A model generated the notes under the pieces. The model saw only the letters and a list, made by a program, of their open reading frames with translations, did no database searches and was not told where the DNA came from. Below, one piece after another: positions 21,992 through 34,363 of a stretch of DNA of 64,000 bases; the stretch's first letter is position 1; every line of letters begins with the position of its first letter. This DNA is from Quercus robur. Its lineage: Eukaryota; Streptophyta; Magnoliopsida; Fagales; Fagaceae. The position numbers and the translations under genes were made by a program. The stretch lies in assembly GCF_932294415.1 (NCBI RefSeq), contig NC_065541.1:57390290-57454289 (forward strand), written 5' to 3'.

Positions 21992-23725
21992 GGCAAAAAT
22001 GTACTTTTGGTTCCTACATTTTGGTCATATTTACAATTTGGTCCCTAAATTGATTTAGGTCCTAGGTCAGTCCCCGATTTTCAAAAATCGTTTTTAAAAT
22101 AGTCTCTACCGTTAACCCAGTGACAGAAAATGCTGAGGTGGCAAACGGAATACACTGTTTGCTGACGTGGCTAATAAAATAATAATAAAAAAATATATTT
22201 AACATTTTTTTAATGCCATGTCAGCATTTAAATTAATAAAAAAAAAGCCAGCCCTAAGAAAATTAAAAAAAAAAATGTAAATTAAAATTTTTAAGAAAAC
22301 CTTAAATCTAATTTAAACTAAAATCATTTCTTAAAAAATAAAAATTCATAATTGTTTTAATTCTTTTTGTTTTTGTTTTTGGTTAACCTCATCAGCTTAA
22401 AAAAATCTTCACACTCTCTACCACTAATCTCAAACTCCCTCTCTCTCTCTCTTCACCCTACACTTGGTCTCCCTAAATCAGAAATCACCGATTCAGCCTT
22501 CTTCTCCCTCTCTATTTCTCTATTCTTTTTTCCTCATCTCGGTCTCCCTCTCTCCGAATCGGTGATCTAGTTAAGTAGTGGCGTTTCGGTGGTCGTGGCT
22601 CGCGGTGGGTGGGTTCAGATCGGCACAAGTGGGATTCAGATCGCCGTGGGCTGGCGTGGGGTCGTTGGTGCTCGTGGGTGGCCGTGGTTTTGCTCGCTAT
22701 CATCTCGGTCTCCCTCTCTCCTAATCGGTGATTTCTGTTTGAGTGGTGGCGTTTCGGTGGTCGTGGCTCGCGGTAGGTGGGTTCAGATCGGCACAAGTGG
22801 GATTCAGATCGCCGTGGGCTGGCGTGGGGCCGTTGGTGCTTGTGGGTGGCCATGGTTTTGCTCGCCATAGGTCGCCATGAGTGTTGGGTTTGGTGGTTGT
22901 GGCAGAAAATGGATATGTTTTGCTTTCATTATTTGGTTTTTTTTTTTTTTTTTTTTTTGGTGGTGATTTGTGGTTGTTGCAGTTGGTGGTGTGGGTGATT
23001 ATGGTGGTTGTTTTAGTTGTTGGTGGTGGTTTCAATTTGTGGGTATGGATTTTTTTGTGCTGAGATTGATTTTGAGTGGGTTAGTTAATTGGGTTTGTCT
23101 TGATTTGGAGAAAAACATGAAGAATGAAGTTCATGTTCTGGGTTGGAGGTTTCTGGGTTTGATGATTTTTCTGGGTTGGAGGTTTGATGATTTTTCTCAT
23201 GTGAGTTTGGGTTTGATGATTTTTTCATGTTCTGGAGGTTTCGATGGAGGATAGGGATTTCGTATGAAATTTTGCATTGTTCTGGGTTTGATTGTTCTTG
23301 AGTTTGGGAAGAACACGAAGAACAAGTTCTTGTGATCTTACCTCCTAACCTAAAAAATAATGAAAGCAATAATAATAATAATAATAAAATTGATTTAAAA
23401 GTTTTTTTTTTTAATTTAGTTTGAATTAAATTGAAATTGAAAAATATAAATTATTTTTATTTTTTTAATTAAACTAACATGGCTTTTTTAATTCAGAAAA
23501 TGCTAACATGGCATTTAAATATATATTTTTATTATTATTTTATTAGCCACATCAGCAAACAGTGTATTCTGTTTGCCACCTCAGCATTTTCTGTCACTGG
23601 GTTGATGGTAGGGACTATTTTAAAAACAATTTTTAAAAATCAGGAACTAACCTAGAACCTAAATCAATTTAGGGACCAAATTGTAAATAGGCCCAAAATG
23701 TAGGGACCAAAAGTGCATTTTCGCC
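21992..23725. mobile_element. Non-autonomous Mutator-like element (MULE) with long TIRs
   Basis: 1734 bp. The left terminus GGCAAAAATGTACTTTTGG is mirrored by the right terminus (AAGTGCATTTTCGCC). Inverted similarity continues ~220 bp strongly (TTGGTCCCTAAATTGATTTA, CAGTGACAGAAAATGCTGAG, TGCTGACGTGGCTAATAAAA) and ~350 bp weakly. Nine T residues on each side fit a 9-bp TSD, although the target was a T-run. Long TIRs plus a 9-bp TSD define MULEs. No transposase frame is present. The interior (22530-22900) is GC-rich, unlike the TIRs, as in Pack-MULEs that captured host sequence. No protein in it is recognisable. Confidence 0.85.
22534..22866. repeat. Tandem duplication (~166 bp x 2) inside the MULE
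   Basis: 22534-22698 and 22700-22866 are near copies: CTCGGTCTCCCTCTCTCC, TGGCGTTTCGGTGGTCGTGG, GGGTTCAGATCGGCACAAGT. This is the GC-rich captured part; the open frames here come from this duplication. Confidence 0.85.
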
Positions 23726-23999
23726 TTTTTTTTTCTCCTTTCCAAATATAAGCATAATGCCTACATTATTGAAACTTGAATTTTAAGGTAATCTTTTGAA
23801 TATTTATCATTTTTATTGCTTTTTTAGGGCACATATTTCTAATTTCTATTGCCTATTTTGTTTGTATTATTTAACTTGGAATTAAAGAATTTGGCCCAAA
23901 TAAAATAAAATTTCATACTTTCCAACCCAAAAATTAAGAAAATAATAATAATTTTTGAGCCAAAAACTTAAAGGCAATCTATAAAAAGAATTAATTTAA

Positions 24000-24265
24000 G
24001 ACTCAATTAGTCTAAAATGAACCGAATTGACTGAATGGATGGAAGTATATTGAAATGGATCAAATTGGACCGTATTAGACCAAATAGGACCAAAGTGGAT
24101 GGAATGAACCAAATATACTGAAGTGGACCAAAATGGATCAAAATGGACCTTTTCTTGTTTTTTTTTTTTTTTTTGAGAAGAGGATCAAATGGGACCGAAA
24201 TGGGGCCAAAATGGACTGAATTAGACTAAATGGATCGAAGTGGATCAAATTGGACCGAATTTGAC
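24000..24265. repeat. Degenerate short tandem repeat (TGGACCRAA-type, ~10-11 bp)
   Basis: Many near copies of GGACCAAA, GGATCAAAATGGACC and TGGACCGAAT, interrupted by a T18 run. It abuts the left edge of the C' pseudogene. Confidence 0.75.
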
Positions 24266-24292
24266 CATCCATTCAAGTGCAAGTTTATAAAC

Positions 24293-25170
24293 ATACTGCA
24301 GTTAAGAGTTGAGACATGAGTTAATCCATATGAAGTCCCCAGCCTGGCCAATCCAAAGTCCGACAACTTTGCAATCCATTGATCATCCAACAGTATGTAG
24401 TTCAACAACCCCTAAAACATTTACTTTTGTCAGCCATTCTTTATGGCCCTGTCAGAAAGAGATGGCAACAACAAAAATCATATATGTATTTTGAAGCGCT
24501 ATGAAGACAGACATATAAGAAGAAGAAAGTAATTGAGAATTTCATTTTGTCCTTTCTTTCTAAACTTCACCAGTAAGAAAGCAGATATGTAGTGTTTCTG
24601 GCACTCCATAAACAATGCTAATATGCTCACACTAAAGGTTTTATTCCATTACTCTGTGACAAACTTACAGATCATATGTAAAAGAATTCTCTAGCTTTTC
24701 TGAAGCACATAATACTACTTAATATTGTTGCATAATGTAATATGTAAGTATATTTCCACTCAAGTTCAGGAGGAGAAGAAAACATGCCTGCAATCCTCTT
24801 CTACTTGGTTGTTTGATGGCAACATCTTTTTTTTATTTTTTTATTTTTTTATGTGGATCATCTGTGCTCCGGATCACAGCCCTTTATACACCACCAAACC
24901 CACCCTCTCCAATCTGAAATTCTTGGTGGCTGCCTTCAACTCTGAGAATGTGAATTCTCTGAGATTACTTTGTCTTTGAGACAATATTGCAAATGACTTA
25001 ATAGCAGAGGATGCAGTGCTAAATTCTGAGCCATTCTGAGAATTAAATTCAGAACTTAACGGCTTCTAATCCTGGTAGGTTGACATGGAAGTGGAAGTGG
25101 ACCGAACAGAATTGGACTATATAGCCCTTTGCTCATCATTTTTTCTTTGTTGGAGAAATTAAAAAACACT
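24293..25170 (-). pseudogene. PCRK1-like kinase pseudogene C' (partial copy of gene C)
   Basis: The start MKCF at 25170 matches gene C but shifts frame and stops within 15 codons. Exon-1 text follows ([26 protein letters not shown], then IGEGGFGGV), down to the same GC-type splice donor near 24788. A 13-bp deletion removes codons just before the Gly loop. 24448-24396 is the start of exon 2 ([15 protein letters not shown]), fused directly to part of exon 3 ([20 protein letters not shown]). The rest of exon 2, intron 2 and the catalytic RDF motif are deleted, and exon 4 is missing. Flanking homology with the 5' region of gene C continues to about 25510. It cannot encode a kinase. Confidence 0.9.
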
Positions 25171-25510
25171 TCATAGCCCCTCTAAAACTGATTGCCTCAC
25201 TGCAAATGCAACAAGTGTATAATGGTGAGAAAGCAAGGCCAATACAAGGAAGGAGAGAAACTACTTTTATATCTATTGCCACCCCTAAATCACAAATCCT
25301 ATGGACTTCAAGAAATTCAAACAGTTCCCAAAATTCCCCTTTCACATATTCATTTAGTTTGCATTTTTTATTTGAGGATTTGAAATCAAGGGATTTGAAG
25401 AACAATTGTTAGTATAAATTGCTTGATATTAATTTATCAACATATGATGATGTGAGCTTCGGAGATTTTGCTCAAAGATAAACACTAGTGATATTATGGA
25501 TTTGAAATGG

Positions 25511-26534
25511 AATCTACACCGAGTAATTTCTAATCCACATATCAATATAGTTCAAAACCCCTAGTCATTGAGGAAATTCTTTTCACCTGTAGAAACAAAT
25601 GGAGCAACTTTTCAAAGTATTCATTTTTATTAAATTTATTTTGGACAATTAAAGGGAAAATTAAACACCTACTAAGTGATCATTTGTAAAATATAATATG
25701 AGTTGTAGCCACAACTCACTATCTTAGCCTTTCAATTTCCATTCAATGATATATCTAACAATGTTTATTTTCTCTGTTAATAGGGTAAAGCAAATAATTT
25801 CTTTTTCCCATATGAATATAGTATAACAAAGCACCTTGCTTTAGTCTTGCGTAAAATTTTGATTTGCATGTGTATGGTTAGCGTAAACCGTGCTACTTTT
25901 AAAAAAATAAAAGGTTTGTTAGTTACATATTAACCTTAAATCCTCCTTCCCCTCTTTTTATAAAAAGTAAATCATATTATAGCAAAAAAACCGATTCCTA
26001 TTCCTCACTCTATCTCTACTTTGCACTATCCGCATATTTACACATGTATTTGCTTCCCAGTATACCTAACACACCTCAGTCTGCCAGTCCTCGGTCAAGA
26101 CTCAACAGGTTGCTGCAATATCACCTGTGCAAGGCTTATCATCTTAGCAAACATTGGTACATAATTCTGCTATTCTAAACCCAACAAAAATTCTAATTAA
26201 GCTGGAAACACCCACCAATCTCAAATAACCCAACGTCAACAGCCTAAAAGATACAGCATCCAAAAACAAATTGTACAAACCTTTTAAAGTATCACAACTT
26301 TCAAGATACAACTATACTTTTACAACAACAACAACAACAAAAAAAACTGATGGAATAATCTAATCTAAACACATAAAAATTGTTTTGCTATTACAAGTAT
26401 CATCGTCATAACATTTACTTAATTTTATAGTGTTTCACATATATAATTACGTCCTTTCAGGCATAGATTCACACAAATTAACTCTTAGTAAGAGTTACAA
26501 CTAATTACATACATATAGTTACTTCATATAGCAG
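25511..26534. other. AT-rich spacer between C' and B
   Basis: No supported gene. Includes an (ACA)n tract near 26322-26343. The right part is the 3' flank of pseudogene B. Confidence 0.45.
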
Positions 26535-27671
26535 TTACACCTTGTTGAATAACTTTGCAACTAAGTGTACAATCAATAAAAAAACCACTCCAATTACCCT
26601 CAATAAAATTTCACATATCGCAGCATCCCTTTGTACTTGAATCTCTTCTTGTCTCTCTTTTTCAAGAAATTCTTTAACACGAATGGAATGTTCTTCCACA
26701 ATTGGGGCAAGCTCCTTAAGAATCTTGCTCATGCTGGGACGGTGATTTGGGTCTTCCTCAATGCACTTGCTTGACAATGCCAAAACTCCCATAGCAGATT
26801 CTTTAACCCACAATGTGGACATGGGGTCTATAATCTGTTCCAGCTTGGATTGGTCTCCAGAGATAGCAGTTTTGACCCACTCCACTAGATTTCTCTCATT
26901 CTTGGGTCGGTTGGCATCAAACACTGGCTTGTTAGTGACTATTTCTAGCAAAATAACTCCAAAACTGTATACGTTGTCCACAGATGTGAGGTTATTAAGA
27001 GGGTCAAATTCTGGAGTTGTATGATAATCCATAAAATTCCAATCAAATTTTCCAGCACCTAGACTGTTTTGCTTCTCTGTCTTCACAAACTGTTTCACAT
27101 ATATACAAGGTAAAGGTGTATTATTACTATTTTGAGCTACAAAGTTACATCAGTTTAACAGGTACAGCATTTAGTTTAAGGAAAGTGATACTCAAATTGA
27201 AAGAGCAAAAGAAGTGTAAGGTAATAATTATAGCTAGGCCGCTAGGGTGCAACAAATTCAGGATATCAATAGAAAAGAGATGTTGATTGTATGGATTTTT
27301 ATTTGGCAGAGAACGCAAAAGGGAGCATTGTCGGTCCTCAACATCCGAAAATTAACGGAAAAAATTTTTATATCCAATTTATGTAGGGAATTTAACTAAA
27401 ATTCCCAACCTGTGAGAAACAAAATAAATAGAAAAAACACACGCCAAAGAAAAATAATCACACGCAAAGACAATATTTACGTGGTTCGGCAATTTGCCTA
27501 CGTCCACGGAGTTGCAAGGATTTCACTATTATTAGGGAAAAATACAATAGTGCACAAGAACACTCTCAAGAAACCCAAATCCCAATTATACTCTTTTCTC
27601 TATTTTCTCTCATGCGGCTTGCTCACTAGGTTAATTGGAATTTTTCTTGAATCTCTCACGGCTCTCTACAA

Positions 27672-27707
<36 letters not shown>

Positions 27708-29185
27708 AAAGTCGGCTGCTTTTGGAATTGCTATTCCTTGTGAAATTCGGTCAAAATGGACCGACTTAAAGTGGACGTGGGCTTGTGGCAATTCAAGCCA
27801 CACATGGCCCACTTCAACAATTTAGTGATACAAAACGTTTTGTCAATTTTTTTTTTCTTTTTCTTTCACAACTATGGGAGTGATTTGTTGTGATTGATGC
27901 ATAATAAAACTGTTTTCAATTGTGATTAATGAATCAATGTTAAAAATGATGTTAGACTAATTATAACTTTTTTTTTAAAGTTTTATCTTACAAGCGGGAG
28001 AGCAGATTCAAATTTAGTTCCCCTTGTAGGAAGTATAATGCTAGTGAACCACAGAATGTTCTTCTTGCCACCTCCTTAGCATTTCTCTTTTATATCTACA
28101 TGAGTACATGTCTTAGATGGTAATGTTGATAATCATAGTTATTAGTATTATTAATAATAATCATAGTTCTATCATTTTTTTTTTTTTTTAATTTCGATAG
28201 ATATACCAGTGTGAGAGAGGAAATTCAAACCATGGTTCTCCTAAATCCTAATAAAGAAGATCAGACTATGTCACTGAGTAAGGCTCTTGACAATTATATT
28301 TATATCACTAAGGTCACTAGATGCAAACAATAAATTAAGCTAAATCCCCCTCTCACCCTCAAATTAATTTCTATCTCCACCACTTATAGTAGGTTTTTAA
28401 GATCAATTTCACAAAGAAAAAAAAAGTACCATGTCAAACAAAATTACACGAGGGTATTTATATACTTACTGGAGAAGAATCCAATCTCGAAGAAGGAAGG
28501 TCAAAAAGCTTCCCTTTCAAATCATTATCAACAACAATGGAGGAAGAACTCAAACTCAGTACTATCTGTTCAAATAGAAAGAAAAAAACACTTATCATAT
28601 ACCACAATCAAATAGGGAAAACACACGCATACTGTTAGTAAATTAACATACCTGATGTTCATGCAAGTACGCCAAAGCCCGGGCAGCATCTTGTACAACA
28701 AAGAGTCTTTTTCCCCATGACAGTGACCCCTTTAACAAACAGTGACTTAGACTTTTATAGCATTTGCATTCTCCTACCGCAAATCTGACACCCTCTGAAA
28801 GGCAATATCCTATCAAGTTTACAAGGTTTTGGTGCTTCATTGCTGCAATAGTGTTTAATTCTTTCACCCAAGAGTGATCACTCTGAAAAATAAAATATGG
28901 GATTGATTCAGATAGGTGTATACATGAAAGAGAATAGATGAAAAGTTATATATGTTAAAAGAGGAAGAAGAAGATGGTGCAAGAAAATAAAATAGTTACA
29001 AACCTTGGCTTTAAGAACATGTCCTTGAATCTGTTGGATAAGGACGTGTGTTCTTTTCCCACTTAGTTTGAGGGTGCCTTTGTAGAAGGCACCAAAATCT
29101 TGTAAGAGGGTTTGAAACCTTTTGTTGCTTTCTCCAGGTCTGAGACATTGAATTGAATTAGAAGATGACCAGGTGATTTCTCCAT
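26535..29185 (-). pseudogene. Pseudokinase B, paralog of A, disrupted by a 13-bp deletion in exon 1
   Basis: Exons on minus: 29185-29004, 28882-28652, 28565-28470 and 27089-26535, with the same intron positions as A. Exon 1 begins MEKSPGHLLIQFNVSDLEKA but is 182 bp against 195 bp in A. A 13-bp deletion near 29096 removes the Gly-loop codons and shifts the frame. The rest is well kept (KELNTIAAMKHQNLVNLIGY, SSSSIVVDNDLKGKLFDLPS, TPEFDPLNN, DNVYSFGVILLEIV). The same catalytic positions are lost as in A (VLIQ; no HRD; FDL for DFG). The last exon ends in a hydrophobic segment (VVFLLIVHLVAKLFNKV) that could anchor in a membrane. Intron 3 holds a solo LTR. A start downstream of the deletion cannot be excluded. 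Confidence 0.85.
27382..27819. mobile_element. Solo LTR, family R1 (438 bp), TSD ATTTA, in intron 3 of pseudogene B
   Basis: TGTAGGGAATTTAAC start, ..TTCAACA end, TSD ATTTA at 27377-27381 and 27820-27824. It shares GTGGTTCGGCAATTTGCCTA, CGTCCACGGAGTTGCA and the 5' end with 45149-45593. No internal coding region; the open frame across it is chance. (AT)n lies at 27676-27703. Confidence 0.88.
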
Positions 29186-29610
29186 TACATACAGAGAATA
29201 CTTTGGTGATCAAAGAAGATAAAGAATTGAGAAAGAGACACAGGCGAAGAGCTATGTGAAAAGAGCGAGTGGTGTCTTGAGAGTTAAAAGTACTAAGCTA
29301 AAGCCGCACAACAACAAATTCTGTTCAAACTAAAACTTGCTCCCACAAAATCTGTCCACTGCTTGAAAACAGCTAGCGTACAAACAAAAACACGGGAACA
29401 GAAGCAAAAGCCCCCATAAATTGAGCTTGTCCAATGGCACTCCAATTTTATTTTTATTTAAGGAAAAAAAAAAAAAAAAAACATTGGCCTGTTGAATCAG
29501 TGGACAGACTAAAAGAAAAATAAAACTTTTTAACAAAAACAAGCCATTAAAAAAAAAAAATATTTGTTTTCTTTATGTGCACAAGAATCATATATTATTG
29601 TTTGGATTTT
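29186..29610 (-). promoter_or_regulatory. 5' flank of pseudogene B, matching that of A
   Basis: Homologous to 21242-21670 throughout, so the duplication included the promoter region. Confidence 0.6.
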
Positions 29611-29679
29611 TTTTACATGAATCTATACCTAAATCTAAACAACTTTTGAATACTCACTAGAGTTTCAAAAGATGACAAA

Positions 29680-29685
<6 letters not shown>

Positions 29686-29755
<70 letters not shown>
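29686..29755. repeat. Compound (CT)n(TA)n(CA)n microsatellite
   Basis: CT, then TA, then CA dinucleotide tracts in series. Confidence 0.95.
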
Positions 29756-29757
<2 letters not shown>

Positions 29758-30020
29758 GCCTCATCACATGCGCTTCATGCGTACAATGAGACTTTTTATT
29801 TTTATTTTTTTTGGTTTACACGCTTTACTCATAGCAGTTTCATTTTATTTTTTATTTCAAGAAAAATTTGTATTATTACTTAACTAATGTAAGAGAGAAA
29901 TGTGGAGGTGGGAAAAAAAACAGTTTAGTGATAATAAAAAATGGTACGTTTGTGAGGAAAAAAAAAAGCAGTTTTATTTTTTTTCAAAAAGAAAAAGTTG
30001 TATTAGTACTTAACAACTAT

Positions 30021-30135
30021 CGTGCCCCTTTGGTGCGGTGGTCAATTCACAAGTATATGTACTTGTGGAGTGTGGGAGGCAAGAGCTAGATTTTAAGTCT
30101 CTAGGAGGAAGTTTTACACACATATACAATTATGT
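30021..30135 (+). mobile_element. tRNA-related SINE
   Basis: TGGTGCGGTGGTCAATTC resembles the pol III A box. AGAGCTAGATTTTAAGTCTC, ~50 bp later, resembles a B box (GGTTCRAGTC) with mutations. CCCCTTTGGTGCGGTGG is a typical plant SINE head. The 3' end and TSD are unclear. Confidence 0.6.
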
Positions 30136-30414
30136 AGCGTTTGGTACGAGGTAGTGATAATGCTTTAAAATATATACTTGTTATATATTTATGCGAGCAT
30201 TATCTCCTTATTACTATACTTAATTTGTATAATTAAGCCATGATTTGCATTAGTCCCTATTATTTATCTTTACATAATTTTTTGAATAAGATATCATTCA
30301 TTATGTGTAATTTTCTACTTTTAGGAAATCATGTGAAAAAAACGAGTTTATAGGAGTTTGTGAGAGAATGGAGGCCAAACTAGAATTAAAGAGGAGCTAA
30401 ATGACCATGCTTAA
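30136..30414. other. Spacer
   Basis: AT-rich, no gene. GCGTTTGGTACGAGG at ~30136 resembles a MITE end without a visible partner. Confidence 0.35.
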
Positions 30415-31980
30415 GGCTTCGTTTGGGAGTTCATAAGGGAATTGAATGGAATGGAATGATCATAAGGGAATGAAAATGAATGGAATGGAATGTATTTAAG
30501 TAGGGGAAAGGAATGGAATAAAATAGAATTAAGTAACCTTGATTGGCACTTAATTGGATGTTTTAAAATAAAGAAATGAAAATTGTTCGGAAATTTAGAC
30601 CCCGGTTGATAGAATTAACAAGTTTTAAACCCAAGTTACTAATTAGATTTATTATGAATAAAACTTGTTAAAACAAACAAACAAACATCAATATCATGTC
30701 AAAATCTTGCAGCAGAAAACTAAATAAACAAGATATGATGACCTAGGAAAACCAATGAAACAAACTAGTTTCACAGTAAAAAACCTGGGGGGAAACCTTC
30801 CCGAAAAGCAATTCACTATAGTAAAAGTTTCAAATCTAGTACAAAACTTTTATCCCTAAACTCTACAATCCCCGTAGATGAACTTATAGCAGAAACCTTC
30901 TACCCCTTTAAAACCTTTGAACTCTTCAATATATGAACGCCACCTTTTTTGTTGCATGGATCCCAGTACGTGACTAACCAAAAATGCACGACTCTCAGTA
31001 CGTGACTAACACACCAACTAGAAGAAGATTGTTGGCTGCAAAGTTCTTCACTTCATCAACAATGAAGATCAAGAAGCACTTGGTTACAAAATCCTAAGGC
31101 TCAAAGACGTAGTAGCTTCTTTTAGAGAGAATAAGACATCAGTCACATTTTGCATATGTTCTCCTTGTATTCTCTTATGTGACGGCCTCTAAAACAAGCC
31201 TTATATATGTCTAGGGTTGTGAGAAAAGAAACCCTACACAAATACAAAAGCTTGGGCCGAAAATCAGATCTGGAAATCAGAATTCTTGTAACCTCGATAG
31301 ATACCTCAATCGATCAAGAATCTGTCGAGCTTCATTCATTAAATCTCGATAGATAGCTATCTGTCGAGCAGGTGTCAAGCTATCTGTCCGCAAGTATCAA
31401 GCTATTTGTCTAGCTTTAATGAATAGCCCTTCTTCACTTGTTTCTTGGTTCAATCTTCATGGCTTTAATACTAGACTTGAACAAAATGTTTCTTGAAGTA
31501 TTAAACACATCCTAGATCTACCCAATTACAAGTAAAGTGCATTTTATCAAAGGATTAGCCAATTACACAAAATATATCCTTAACAAAAATGAATGGAATG
31601 TAAGTAATCTTGTTTGGGAGTAATATGGAGGGAATAAAATAGAATCATTTTATGACAATATTATTATTAAACCCCTATTTCAAAATAAAATGTTGAATAT
31701 ATAGGGGTATTTTGGGAGTTTTAGTAAATTAAATCTAATTCTATTCCCTCTTATTCCTCCTAATTTCGGTGGGAATGAAAATTTGAAATTTTAAGGAAAT
31801 AGAGAGGAATGAGTGTTCTCTCCTACCTATTCCATTCCCTCCCACTTAAACTCCCAAACAAGGGAATGAATTTTCTATTCCCTCCATTAAAACTCCTAAA
31901 TAAAGGAAGTGAAGAATATTCTAAAATTATTCTTTTCATTCTTTTCTATTTCATTCCATTCCCTCCTCCCAAACGAGGCC
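30415..31980. mobile_element. Tourist-like MITE copy 1 (559 bp), split by a solo LTR
   Basis: Termini GGCTTCGTTTGGGAG and CTCCCAAACGAGGCC with a 3-bp TAA on each side, as in PIF/Harbinger-Tourist MITEs. Removing the 1002-bp LTR and its 5-bp TSD copy leaves 559 bp. The body is rich in GGAATGGAATG and its complement. Confidence 0.88.
30584..31585. mobile_element. Solo LTR (1002 bp), TSD AAAAT, inside MITE copy 1
   Basis: TGTTCGGAAATTTAGACC start, ATATCCTTAACA end, AAAAT at 30579-30583 and 31586-31590. The text AACCTGGGGGGAAACC and its length suggest a copia (SIRE/Maximus-type) LTR, which is an inference. No coding interior. Confidence 0.87.
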
Positions 31981-32220
31981 TAAGGCTCTGTTTGAGAGTT
32001 TATAAGGGAATGGAATGAAATGATCATAAGGGAATGGAAAGGAATTGAATGGAATGAAATGTATTTAAGTAAGGGAAAGGAATGGAAAAGAATAGAATGG
32101 AATTAAGTAACCTTGATTGGATGTTTTGAAATAAAAGAATGGAAATAAATGGAATTGAAGTAATCTTGTTTGGGAGTAACATAGAGGGAATAGAATGGAA
32201 TCATTTTATGACAATATTAC

Positions 32221-32931
32221 TGTATGGCGGATGCCCCGGGGGCATTAGGCCTCAAACTCTAGCCCCGTAACACTGTACGGGACAGGGACCCAGGCCCTTT
32301 GGGCCTTGGGCCCTGTCCTTGGGATGTAACACCTGGCCCTCTCCCCATCAGGCTCGTGACCTTGACCCAGGCACCGCTTAAGACCTGATATGAGCCCAAT
32401 AAACATAACGGGACCATGTCACTTAGAGCGTCGAAAGCGGATCACACTTAATCAATCTTAACTTGGTTGGGTGTGTGACTACTCGACAAAACAATGCCTC
32501 GGCTTCCCAGTGTTGCCTTAAGTGATATCACTGCCGAGCAAGCTCTTGAAGGTGGGAATCAGTTCCAATGCCACTACCACCTTGCCCACCTAAACAGCCA
32601 CTCAAACATGATGGAATTGCTCCATCATTTCCACTTATAATCAGAGATAATCATGGCATTCCCACTAACCTTACACTATAAATAAGAAACAAGGATAAGA
32701 AGAGGGGGGTTGGAAATTTTAGGAAGAACACTGAGGAAAAAGAGAAACACTCAAAAAGAGCAAAGGAGTGATTCCGTGAGGAAGAGAGAAAAGCTTGAGG
32801 AGATAGGAGTGTACTTAGGCCGGCCAAGCATAGAACCACCCACAGTAGAAAACCCAAGACCCCACAAAACAAATAGATTGTGAGCCTAAGTAGAAGTTAG
32901 GCCCAATAGCCGCATATTTTGGGTACGCACA
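32221..32931 (+). repeat. 5' LTR of the Tat-like element (711 bp)
   Basis: TGTATGGCGGATGCCCCGGG start, GGGTACGCACA end. TATAAATA at 32677-32684 is a likely TATA box. Confidence 0.9.
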
Positions 32932-32932
32932 A

Positions 32933-32950
32933 TTGGTGCCGTCTATGAGA
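32933..32950 (+). promoter_or_regulatory. Primer-binding site of the Tat-like element
   Basis: TTGGTGCCGTCTATGAGA follows the LTR by one base. The TGGxGCC start is usual for plant Ty3 elements of this lineage. I do not assign the tRNA. Confidence 0.7.
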
Positions 32951-32993
32951 ATCTCCTACGTAGCTGTGGTTTCATCAAAATGTGCACAGGAAA

Positions 32994-34363
32994 ATGTCTG
33001 AGGGTCAACCAGGAAGTTATGCTGAAAGTGGCTCTGGGAGGTCTTCACAGGGATCCACGTGGTGGGAAAGAAGGTAGAAAAGGTGTGAAGATAGGGGGCA
33101 TGGGGAGGAAAGGCAGTTTGGCCTTGAAGAAGGGTCATTTCAATCGTATCGAACAATGTCCAGCACTATGGGGCATAACCGTTTTGACAAAAGGGATGAA
33201 AGGCTTGAGTGGAGGGATGAGGAACTAGAGCGCTTACAAAGGTTGGTCAGGGATTTAGAGTTGCAAGCGAGAGGTAGGCGTCAGAGAAGGGACCACGGGG
33301 AGTGAAGGGAAAGGTCGGTTAGTGTCGGGGATCACAATGGAGCAGGGTCTCATCAATCCGGGTCTCATTAGCACCGGGATCGCTCACGGGAATATGTAGA
33401 CTGGGACTCAATTTTCCTGGAGGAGAGGCGACCTCGGAATGCGGCCATGGATGCTATGAGCCACGCATTACGCCGAGCTGCCCAATCACCATTCTCGAGG
33501 GACATTGAAAGGGTACCCATGCCGAGCAGATTTACATGGTCGCCATTCAATTCTTACGATGGAACATGTGAGCCATTATATTCAAATGATGTCTTTGCAC
33601 ATTCATAATGATGCCCTGATGTGTAAAGTGTTTCCCTCGAGTCTTGGCTTCACTGCTTTGAGATCGTTTAATAGGTTAAGGAAAGGCTCGATTCACGGTT
33701 TTTCCGAATTGATTCAAGAGTTTGGTGTATGGTTCATGACTTGCAGCCAAGTTCCAAAGCTCGTGGACGCGTTGCTTTCAATGAAAATAGGGGTTGGGGA
33801 AACCCTCCACAGCTACGCTAATCGATACTAGGAACTGTACAACGAGATTGGCGGAGATAATGAAAAGATCGTGGCGAGTACTTTTCGAATGGGATTACCT
33901 GAGGATTCCGGACTACGGGAATCATTGACGAGGAGGCCTCCCGAGGATATGAAGCAGCTGATGAGGCGTATCGAGGAATATAAATGGTTGGAAGACGATC
34001 AGTTACAGAATAAGGGCAAAGCCTCGGTCATAAATCATCCTCGGCACATCAGCTTCCAATCTAGGCCCTGGAAAGATTTGAGGATTCAAGAGTTGGGGCC
34101 ACAGATGGGAAAGGTAAATGTGGCCTTTAAAGAGCCGATACACAGGATTATGGATCGAATCAAGAATGAACCATATTTTCGGTGGTCGAACAAAATGCGA
34201 GGAGACCCATCAGGAGAAACCAAAACTTATATTGTACTTACCATAGAGGTAGGGGGCATACCACTGAAAAGTGTAGGGTGTTAAAGGATCATCTAGAGCA
34301 GTTGGTGAAGATGGGGTACTTGAAGGAATTTGTGACGGACCCTAGGAATCAAGAAGCCGGGTA
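32994..34363 (+). pseudogene. gag: gag of the Tat-like element, frameshifted
   Basis: ATG at 32994 (MSEGQPGSYAESGSGRSSQG). A basic, Arg-rich N-terminal half has in-frame stops near 33304 and 33369. A frame change near 33568 leads into the retrotransposon gag core: HVSHYIQMMSLHIHNDALMC, KVFPSSLGFTALRSFNRLRK, GSIHGFSELIQEFG, STFRMGLPEDSGLRESL, MKQLMRRIEEYKWLEDD. The Tat-type zinc motif CTYHRGRGHTTEKC lies near 34235 after another shift. The intact-frame homolog is on the minus strand at 62541-61216. Confidence 0.88.

Noticed and set aside
22367-23063. Open frames in the MULE interior rich in Val, Gly and Phe
   Set aside because: Low-complexity translation of a tandem duplication and a T-run; no conserved protein features.
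27412-27825. 137-codon plus-strand open frame
   Set aside because: It lies within a solo LTR with a clear TSD and includes an (AT)n tract; the other LTR copy does not keep the frame.
30021-30135. Functional tRNA gene
   Set aside because: A- and B-box-like words are present but no cloverleaf can be drawn; better explained as a SINE.
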